Positions 1 through 10,200 of a stretch of 27,061 bases of DNA are shown in pieces. The stretch spans positions 4,277-31,337 of the forward strand of contig JAIPMN010009377.1 in NCBI GenBank assembly GCA_020650975.1. The letters run 5' to 3'. The DNA is from Apostichopus californicus. Taxonomy: Eukaryota > Echinodermata > Holothuroidea > Aspidochirotida > Stichopodidae. The stretch's first letter is position 1. Every line of letters begins with the position of its first letter. The notes beneath the pieces were generated by a model that saw only the letters and a program-made list of their open reading frames with translations, did not search any database and was not told where the DNA came from. Both the position numbers and the translations under genes were made by a program.

Positions 1-1269
1 GGTTAGATTCCCCACAGTCTTTTGTTTTCATTCAGCTGATGTGCTTTTATGATATCACAATAATATCACATAACATCGCTCTTGTTGTCGTATTTGTTAC
101 CATTTAATTGTTACCATGACAACTCACCTTTGTCACGGGTACCGCACTTTCCAATGATAACAATTCAGACAAGTTTTAAACCTCTGTTTTAATTTTGAGA
201 TTACCACAAGTTATAACGACAGTATCGAGTTGATTGCGCTCCTTGAATTGCGTTCATTGCAAGTATACGGAGGAAGCTTAAACAAGAGCAGCAACGCTGC
301 AGAAGTTCAGCTAAGCTGCTATTTTGAGAAATTTGTTTGATTGGTTGGCAATGTTTCTGAGCAGTTTGTACATTTGTCTATTTGCGAAATTATATAAGAA
401 ATAAAGGGCGTCATTTCCTTCCCTCCCATCTCCTTTTCCCTTGAATTATGCTCCTTCTTAGCAGACATAGTTTTTTATACATTTTTAGAAAGCTGTAAAA
501 ATATTTTGAAAGAAAAGGCATAAAGATAAATATATATTGAAATAAACAATGACAAAAGTTTGAAATAAATTTCAAAAGTCAAAGGCTTGTGTTCTTGCAA
601 ATGATCATGGCATGGCAAGAGCGACCAATAACCAGTGTTTCTACGTTTCAGAAATGATTATCCCCAAGTTGCGCCGTTATATATCCTCCTATCCGGTGAC
701 TACATCCCGAAATGTACTGATTTCAACGGTTGTTAGCCCTAATTATATATGTAGGGTGTATAAGAACAATTGATTAAACAATTTTAATTATTGGCTTTGT
801 GTCGGTGTCATTATTATTGTAACAGAGCTATATAGGTATATCTGATACTGCAACAAAATAATAAAACTAACAAAACCATCAAACAAATATTAAGTTCTTT
901 TCTTGTTTCATTAAGAAATCACGGCTCCCATCTCGATCATTTTTTCATGATAAGAAAGGGAGCATATATCGTTTTGTTCAGATCGCACATTTGCATGGAG
1001 ACACCCCACACATCATTGCACTAAAATATTCTTTCGATTGATCCGGGGATCAGATCCGCGGGGATCAGATTCGCAGATTGTAAGCTCCCAGAGGTTGTGA
1101 CTGCTCGACCATGTCTATCACAAATGTGATCTCTGTTTGTTTTGAGGGGAAATTATGAAAAAAGAAATGTTCATGATTGGCAAACACCAAAAGGTAATGG
1201 ATATAGTGAGAAAGGTCAGAAAAATCTCAAAATCTCTAATACCCCGTTCCCGTTAGAGTAAGTTTAGAA
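1..1269. other. unassigned AT-rich sequence
   Basis: No exon or element recognised. A 15-base near-duplicate (GGGGATCAGATYCGC) occurs side by side at 1044-1058 and 1060-1074. Confidence 0.5.
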
Positions 1270-1434
1270 TACAATGGCATACATTGGAACAATACAATTT
1301 GACTACAATGGCATACATTAAAACAATACAATATATTACAATTGCATACTGAACAATACAGCTTGAATACAATGGCATACATGGGAACAATACAACTTGC
1401 ATACAATGGCATACATGAGAACAATACAACTTGA
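1270..1434. repeat. 33-bp minisatellite, 5 copies
   Basis: Units starting TACAATGGCATACAT recur at 1270, 1304, 1337, 1368 and 1402, each followed by a GAACAATACAACTTGAA-like half. Period 31-34. The 62-codon minus-strand open frame here is just the repeat read through. Confidence 0.88.
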
Positions 1435-2326
1435 ATCTAATAATGTATACTATTTTCAGGGAACAGAAACTTTTGAATGTGTTTCACCAGTTGCTTTTTA
1501 ATTTCCAATTCATAATGTAAGCATGTCTGTATGCTAATCGGTAAAGTATGTGATCGTAGATTGACTGTATGCCTGACAGTGGTCTGCAACATTTCAATAT
1601 CAGTTTTTTGGTTGTCTCAATTCAAGTTGTAATCAATTTTGCTAACAACTTCTCCATTAACAAATATCTGGTTTAAGTTTACCATTGTATATTGTTCAAG
1701 GTGACGTACATTATTACGGAGATGTGTACATAAGTGTAAAATATTTCAATTTACAATAAAGATGACTTCCCCTTGCTTATTCACAAGAAAATGAAACCAA
1801 AGTTTAAATTTTGTAAGAACCAACACCTTTTATTGTATCCACAATTAATGAGTCTCATGTGAGAATTAACATTGATGTACAATACCATTCGCAATTCTCC
1901 TTCCTATTATATTATTATATATTTTTTATTATATTATTATATTTTGTCACGGGCCTGAAACGAGGGAACTTGCGATAGCATCCCACAGTATTCCCCGTTT
2001 AATATGTCTTATGAGCCAACTCATGGGTTTATATTTCAGAAATCAAACATTTAATATCTGACCATGGATGACTATTTTCCTTCAATACATTCGTAAACAG
2101 ATTGCAGACTACATTAACATTAATTACGCGCGTGATGAGGTCGATGAACTACACCAGTCAGCTGTAATGTACCTCAGCTACTACAGTACGTACATTATAC
2201 CTTCTGGTTGATCTGTCAGGGGTCGGGCAGATGCGCATCCAGCCTTCGTGGTGTGTCACCATTTTAATAGTTAGCGAATTTAAGTTTAGCTCTTGCATTG
2301 ACATGACATAACATATCACCATTTAG
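1435..2326. other. unassigned sequence
   Basis: No gene seen. Contains an AT-only simple repeat (ATTATATTATTATAT) at about 1906-1944. Confidence 0.5.
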
Positions 2327-2803
2327 CAGTGGCGTAGTCAGCATTCTATTGTTAGGGGGGAAAGGTTTTTCTTAAGGGGGGGGGGGGAGAACCCCGTGAT
2401 GGTTGATGGTAGGAATTACCAAGAAATATATGAGTGGCACCATTGGTCGCTGAAAATGCACATGGGTTGCTAGCGCTAGTTTGTAATGGTTATACACAAA
2501 CCGGCAAATTATTGGCGCTTATTCTGTAGGTCGATATTGATCAACGGTCTCCGTATGTGGGTATGATGAAAGCCCAAAATGTGTAATATCTTGGTCTGAT
2601 TCCCAAGTTCTGACCCTATATGAAGTATGAACATGAGCCCTGAGGTATGAACACTTGTGATTAGAACTCGAAAAAATGTAAAAAGAAGTATTTTGAATAC
2701 ATCACTGGATTTCATTTGGGTGGGGGGGGGGGCAAGACTGCAGCACAAAGCAATTTTTTGGGGTGGGGGGATTGTCCCCTGGCCCCCTCTGGCCACGCCA
2801 CTG
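2327..2803. mobile_element. hAT-type non-autonomous element (MITE), 477 bp
   Basis: Begins CAGTGGCGT and ends ACGCCACTG, a terminal inverted repeat starting with the CAG typical of hAT elements. The flanking octamers are CCATTTAG (2319-2326) and TCATTTAG (2804-2811), a 7/8 match to an 8-bp target duplication. It carries G runs near both ends and no transposase frame. Confidence 0.75.
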
Positions 2804-3811
2804 TCATTTAGGCTCCATCCACTGTTAAGAATTCGAATTTATGGGGAATAAGAATTTTGCTGACTTCCGCGTTGAGGTTGGGACTAAGAAATGGTGTTAT
2901 CATTTTCATCATTTCAACTACATTTGTGCACTGCCACTTGAAATGTTGCCAGGGTCTACGACTGCGTGCGTTGGTGTGTTGCTAAAGTGTAAGCCATTTA
3001 GGAGAACGTTTGGGTTTGTGGTTGGGGGGGGGGGGTGGGGTAGGGTGGGTGGAGGCACGTTCTTTCCTGCCCATCATTATATGGATATATAAACGATACC
3101 AAATATATTAGTGTATACAAGTAAGTGTCGGTAGGTACACGCAGATATCTCATATCTCCATATGTTGCGACAATTAAGTTCCATGGTTGGTTTAACTATT
3201 GAGGAAATCCCATGAGAAGCATATCACACCGTGCTATAAACTCAAGTAGCCTATCCATTACTATGTATATCATAGTTATTTACTTTTCTTTTGCCAATTC
3301 GTTTCAGTCCCCGTGAAGGGGGGGGGGCTTCCCCTCACTGTTATCTGGCAGTAAAACTTTGTATACCATGGAGCAGCTATGCACCTCAGTTATACTACAC
3401 TTTACCAGTGAGCTGCTATGGCTAATTTCTCACCGGTGGAAGGGGGGGGGGGGGGGTGGGTAGCCCCGATCATATACCGTTTCTGCCTATAGACCATTAG
3501 CAGTCAATAACGATAACAAACAGAGAGGCCATTACTTCAGCTCCCTCTATACAGTAAATTACCATAAATTACCATATTAACTTATAGGTCCCTAACCCTA
3601 TTCATATTGCGTTGTTAGTAAATGGAGCAAAGCAAGCATGAACAAAAATTAGTTTGTTGAACATTAGACAATGACAAGATGAGGTGAAAACCAGGGAAAC
3701 GTCTTTCTCTGTTTATTTAATTTCATTCAGTAATTATCTGCTAATATTGAGCACATCTCTCTTATGCTAGTATACATATGTTTTATCAAGTGATGGCGCT
3801 GTTGTAAATCT
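2804..3811. other. unassigned sequence downstream of the gene, with three G runs
   Basis: Only G homopolymer runs near 3024, 3319 and 3441 stand out. No exon recognised. The last part may hold the distal 3' UTR of the minus-strand gene. Confidence 0.45.
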
Positions 3812-3842
3812 TTTATTCTTCTCTATAAAGTTTCAGTTTATT
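3812..3842 (-). promoter_or_regulatory. candidate polyadenylation signals of the B4GALT5/6-like gene
   Basis: On the minus strand AATAAA occurs at 3842-3837 and again at 3817-3812, about 50 and 75 nt past the stop codon. Either would give a very short 3' UTR. A third AATAAA is at 3717-3712. Confidence 0.5.
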
Positions 3843-3888
3843 GTTCGTTAGCCCACTCTTTGATGCATGCTTAGATTCTCCTACTTAT

Positions 3889-4225
3889 TTAAGAGTTCTT
3901 AATAACCTTTACATTTTGCGGCGGTTTCTGCGGTGGTCTCTGCGGTGGTTTAGGTTTGGCTTTGGGTGGTTGCTTCGCTGCTGGTTTGGCCTGTACCGCA
4001 CGTGGTCCAAACGATTTTCCTTTCGCGACAGCTACAAATCTCTTGCCTGGTTTAGCTGGTTTCACAGGAGCTGGTTTAGGTAAAATATAATCGCCTTTCA
4101 CTTTCTGAATGTTGACAGAAATATTGACATAGAGTGGATGGAAAGTGTATGTTGGTTGCTCATAGGCAACGTTGTTAAGCCCGTCCTTTCTGAAACGAGG
4201 TTTGAAGCTCTTGAGTAAGTTCATT
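3889..4225 (-). CDS. B4GALT5/6-like exon 8 (C-terminal end with basic proline-rich tail)
   Basis: Starts after gatcttttctcgccag| and ends at TAA (3891-3889). The first 40 residues (KDGLNNVAY, then [11 protein letters not shown]) match the conserved C-terminus of B4GALT5/6, where the protein normally ends within a few residues. Here a further 71 residues follow (447-517). They are rich in Lys, Pro, Ala and Gln, contain [12 protein letters not shown] repeats and have no acidic residue after D451. This would be a strongly basic lumenal tail. Frame and stop are clear; the role is unknown. Confidence 0.93.
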
Positions 4226-7200
4226 CTGGCGAGAAAAGATCAGAAAGATTAAGACATTAGTTATACTAAGACTTGATTACAAACTTACCCCATATGAAAA
4301 GCTTACTGTTTAGGTACATACACGCAGTGGCGTGCAGAGGATTTCAATTTTTTTGAGGGGGGGGGGGGGGTAGAGGGTGCGCGGGTAGATTCGAATTTCC
4401 TACCGACTGATTAAAGTATGGGGCTGAACTTTTGTCAAAGGGCCAGAGGTGAATGAAGGATTATGCAGAGGAGGCGGGCAGGCAGGTCATTGTAGCTAAT
4501 ACCTATGTAGGGGGTTGTGGCATTTACCCACACATTTTAAACGTAGAAAGGTGTTTTCTGAGGCATAAATGTAGGGCTATACAAGTAGCTCTAAACGCAA
4601 GATTCTGCTGATAAGTAATAATTAACTCCAGAATTCCCCCGACTGACTAATGTAGTGATCTGAATCTTTTTTGGGACCAATGCAGATGTGAATAAAGTAC
4701 TTTATGAAAGGAGGGGTTCCTTCTTTGGGGGCAAATGAAGCCGTCTCCTATGTAAGGGGTAAGAGGGTCCCACCACGGCAAAACAGTTAAAAATTGGAGG
4801 ACAAATGGTTCATGCTGACGCCCATTAATACAACCAGTATAGGCATATGGAAGTAGCCATTAACGCTAAGTGTTGCTAATAAATATTTGTTTGAGATTGA
4901 AAAGGGGGTGGGGGGGGGGGCGGGGAGAACACCCGTTGTCGTGGTCCTATTCTTTCTCGACAGAATGCAACAATCCTTCGACTGAACCATTTTCCCAGGA
5001 TCGGAGGGTGGGGGTGGGAGCATGGCTCTCCCCCCATTTGGCCCATGCGAGTTCACGTAAATACAACTAACTCACCTTTCCTTAGACGGAGGTGCACTGT
5101 GATGATGATGTGTGATGACGTCATAATGGCCTTTTGGACCTTTGACCCTTGTTATTTCCAGTCCGGTCTCTTTACATCTGTTCCATATTTCGTCATCTTC
5201 ACCGCCCCACCCCCAATAAACGTTTGGAAAACCATTTATTGCTCGGATTTGACCGGCCGTTAATCCAGTAACAGCACCGAAAAAGTTTTCGTAGGGCAAT
5301 CTGCAGTCAAAGACCAAACATTGAAAATACTCTATCAAAATTGTGAGCAATTACCCTCTAATGGAAAGCTATAACTGTAAATTGGAGTGAATATATAGTA
5401 CAACAAGCTCCCAGATCGGCTTTCCACTGAAAGCTCCTCTGAAGAAACGCAAAATAAATGCAGAATACTCTTATACTGCCTATCCGTCCTGAAATCTCTA
5501 TTTTGGAATATCTCTCACTTTAGGCCAAAACAACGTGATTTTTTACCAGGTTGTACAGAAAAAAAAGATTGATTTCCTTCTGTGTTGCGGTACCTTACAA
5601 TATACATGATAGGATAGTTAATTCCTTTAGATAACTAGTCAAACGGTTCAGATACAAATCGATATGGCTCTCCCAGAGTAAATTCATTACGTCATTACTT
5701 TCTCATTCTGCAAAAGTTTACTCGCAATATACATGTGTATGTATACAAATCAATTGCGAATTCAGAATTGACAAAGGTAATTTTATCTTACCACAGAATA
5801 CAACCTCCACCCCTCCCACACCACCTCCCCCACCCCTCCCCACCCCCAGTGGCGTAGCCAGGATTTTTTCAGTGGGGGGCGCTGGGGGGGGCTTGAACAT
5901 TTCCTGGGGGGGGGGCTTGGCCATTTTCTTGTTACTATCTAAGCGGAGCGCCACCATGAGTTGGCGCGCAGCGTAGCGAAAATTTTTAGCTAAAAAGGCC
6001 TCCTAGATCGTTAGAAATGACACTTCCCAGGCCTTCTAAGCTGCTCTAAAGTTTTCTCAACATCCTATATTTTGAGATCCCATGTTTTGATATGGTCATC
6101 AAATAGTTTAGTGAAATAGAAGAAAAACCAATCTGGTAAGTTACTTTAAACAGGCGCGTACAAGCTTTTTTTTTAAGGGGCGGTTCTTATATCGTGTTTA
6201 GGGGACCTTAAATTGTGCAAAGACTATCTAAGCGGAGCGCCACCATGGGTTGGCGCGAAGCGTACATAAAAAAATTTGGGCCAAATATACCTCCCAGATC
6301 ATTGGAAATGGCACTTGCAAGGCGAACTAAAGTGGTAAAATTTCACCATTTCACGAGCGATTTACCTATTCGTTAATAAATTGAGACCAAGAAATTTCAC
6401 CAAGAATAGCAGCACTGGACTAGAGTAAATTGTGATAGAAACAGGAGACTTATGAACGTGTGTTTCCGAAATAATTACCACATTTTGAAAGGGTACTGGA
6501 TGTGTATCCATAATATTGGGATGGGGGTGATTACATGGGTTATCCTACCCTAGTCAAATATTGCGGAGAATATACCCCCCCCCCCTCCGATCTACGCCTA
6601 TGTTTCTCCTCAAGTGATAGGTTTTTATCCATGTCCTGGGGAGGGGGTGTCCCCTGCGATTTTTTTGTATGAAGAAGGGTGCTTTGATGCAAAATAGTGC
6701 TATATTTTGTTGAAGAATTGTCTTATTTGTTGGAGATTCGAGACCATTCAGACCAATGATATATTTTTCGCACATGTATTTTTTTTTTTTACACCCAAAA
6801 TCCCAGTGGGGGGGCCACTGGGGGGCGACGAGCTTTCATGGGGGGGCTATCGCCCCCCACGCCCCCCCCCCCCCCCCCCGTAGCTACGCCACTGCCACCC
6901 CCTCCAACCCTGGCACTTGGGTACTTACTTGTATTTCCATCGGTCTGACCCACTTAGGAAGTGTCGTGGCATTCCACTGCATCCGTAGTAATTTCTATCA
7001 TTTTTCGGGAGATGATCCACATCGTGAAATATGAAGCAATCCCACTTGGTAAAGTTGAGGGATTCTAGGAACCCGATGTTCATCAGCATCGCTCGGTTGA
7101 AATTTAGGTTGTTTGCCTAAGGTGAGGATTGGTGGGAAAATATTCAAATAATTAATATTCATGTGCTATAAAAAATATATACGTAACTGGTCCCACAGCA

Positions 7201-10200
7201 ACTCCATTAGATAGCAAAACAATGCATGTTCGGTATGTGTTATTAAACTAATGCACTGTTAATTGTCGGTTATTTATGCTAGGATCAACCAACCAAATAT
7301 TAAAATAAGAATTTTGTTATGGTTAGCGACTAAATAACGACTAAATAACGAACTATATAGTGACTTAATAACGAAAATCAGAACAGTATTTGCAGAAATA
7401 TTTAGATATTAGTAAATATATACTTTCGATTGTTGTGTTACGGTATACATGCTAGATATAATCACATCATATTTATATTTCATAACCAGTAGAAGGAACT
7501 TTGGCGTCAAACGTTTGCATTGACACATCATACTTATACCTGTTCCACGACGTAAATTCCGAATTCCAGTCGTTGTCTCTGCAAGAATGGGATTAGGTGA
7601 TGTAACAACACCGGGAGGTGGTGTGACCGATTCCTGAAAGGTATTATAATAGCTACCTGCAGTGAAAACCAGCAGACAAATATGAAACAAATTGATGCTA
7701 TTTGCATAACAATGAACCGACGATGCCAACTAAACAAACTATACTTAGTGTCACCAGCATGCAGGAATTATGTCAAGAGGGAGGGATTGGTTGGTTTACA
7801 TCGAATTAGGTAAACTTGCTGAAATTTAGCGCATGAAGCATAACAATTCAAAATGTGAATACCAGGCCAAAGATAGGGAGTATATCAGTGTATTGGTGTG
7901 CATTTAGGGCAAAGGAGCGAGGGCGCTGTTCAGCTATAGGTGTACTCCACACCAAAGATATATGTGGCAGTTTCCACTTATGTGTTGTTGACTGTTTATG
8001 GACCATTGAAAGTCAGCCCTCAAATTGATCTATACGGTATCAAACGTCTCAAGATTCTATTGTAACGTCTCCTAACTGTCTCATGTCTCTATGTAGTCTG
8101 ATCACTGTGTGTCCTGCACAATATGACTCATATTTCTATATGATCTCCTGGTCACTATATGGACCACTACACGCCTATTCCTCCTGATCAATATTTATTC
8201 TGTCTATATTTCTCTATATATGAACATATATTCTGTCTATTTCTCCCAGATCAAACAGAGCCAGGGTCTGATAAATATGAATTATATTTTAATGTCTCAG
8301 CTATAGCAACCACGACCACGTTCTCAAAGTGTGTGTATATTAGTTAATTCTCGTCCAGGTCACTAAAACACTATACAAAGTATTAATATAATTACTTAAT
8401 TTAAACAACGGAACAGAGTCTCTCGTGACAGTTGCTTTAACAATATATAGGGGCTTATAACAAATATTTCATTCATTGCAAGGTATATTGCCAATAGGAT
8501 TTTACATAACGTATATATAGATTAAAAATATGATGCAGTTGTTCACAATTGTCACCTAGAAACTGTAAAGCTGTGTAAAACCTACCTTCCAACGAGGCAA
8601 ACATGTGCTAGGGATCCAATGTCCCCCTGGCAAGTAATTGTAGTTGCCTATCAAAGAAGACTCCTCAGATACAATCAAATCATCAAGTACCTCCCTCGAG
8701 CTATTTTTTGAATTTCCCAAATATTTTGTTAATTTCTGATTGGTTCTTGTTACTGCTGCTCTAATTGCTGATTGGTTCGTTCCAAAGATTACTTCCACTG
8801 CTTTATCCAATGAACGATCCTCCGAGTTGGGTTTTCTCTCTCCGACTGTAAATATTGGGAATGGAATATAAAATATTATGACTCTGTATACACACTGAGG
8901 CTGATTGTATTGACAATGGTCTCTTGGAAATAATAGTAAAAGCCATTCTCCCAAAACACTTCGTGAATTTCTTACTCACTGTTAGTCTTGAAAACACCTA
9001 CAATTCGTCACTAAAGTATATATTGTCACTACGTCTGTGTCTCACTATGCAGCTAGCTCCATGGTGTTTTTCTCTGGGCTCACTATCATCATCACTATAG
9101 TTACTGCGGTTAGTTAACCGATTCATCATCAGCACGTTTCTTTATTACTGATATTCAAGACGTCACTTTCTCCATCGACAACATCTAATACATGAATTTT
9201 AAGTGAAATAACTTGAAAACTTTAAATTGGTATATCAGAAAGACAAATGCAGTTCCATGAACGAGAGAATCGTCCTATAGACAAACAAGACTATTTCATA
9301 CAGATATTTGAGAAACATGTCGATAGATGGTGAGTATTTAGTCCTCTTTTGGTTTATGGCGGACGATCGCATTAGCCAGGCGGCTGTTCTGGCGAATCAT
9401 AGTTAACTACTCTTGGAACGCCATTTATTAGGATAGACTTGATAGCAAACAGGGGTTGCTTCTACATTTCTCGTTGACATTAATGAACACATTTCATTAT
9501 AATATCAGTTAAGAATTTACATGATAGCATGTCTTAAGTGAGTTGTCGATTGTTTTCTTAAATGGTAATCGTGTTAAATTGTTAATCATTGTACTAATTG
9601 CGGGCCAAAAATATGAATCCTAAGCGTCTAGCCTCACGTGAGCCGCCTTCTCCTTTGTGATCTCCGTATTGGATTAAATGTGTGATTAAATTGGTATTAA
9701 ATGTGTGAAATTGGTCAATGAATCAAGAAGACAGAAAACGATTATATATTGACAAACCGGTCTTACAAGACATTCAGTATCAACAAAAGACTGTGGCGCC
9801 ATTTCGAAATGATGCCCGATTCAGTAAATACAGCTCTATGAAGAAATGGGTCTTCAGTTGGATGAGGGCTACGCCATTATTCTCTACAAAACGCAACGAA
9901 TTATGGTCTTGGTATTTACTAAGATATTTATCTCGTTTTCAGTGTACACAACAGAGGAACGCTCTCTACACACCAGAATATTGTGAGTACCGTATATTAA
10001 CACCAAAGAGGTAACGTCTGCCCACCAAATGAAGTTACTTTTACCCCCTAACTATTAATCAATATATTTTTGTTGTTTCAATTTTCGACGTTAGGGCTTT
10101 CGTTAATTTGTTGACTTTGAAAGTGTGCTGGTATATTCAATCATTATTTTGAGTGTCATCAGTAATGCTCGGCAATGCAGGGCAGTGGGATGTATCGGTA

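Noticed and set aside
4277-4305. Extra small exon between exons 7 and 8 (CATATGGG|GTAAGT)
   Set aside because: Direct joining of exons 7 and 8 already gives an uninterrupted family match (KER|MNLLK), leaving no missing sequence.
9718-10014. 98-codon plus-strand frame
   Set aside because: No recognisable domain and no good splice context at its start; only a short internal segment has splice-like borders.
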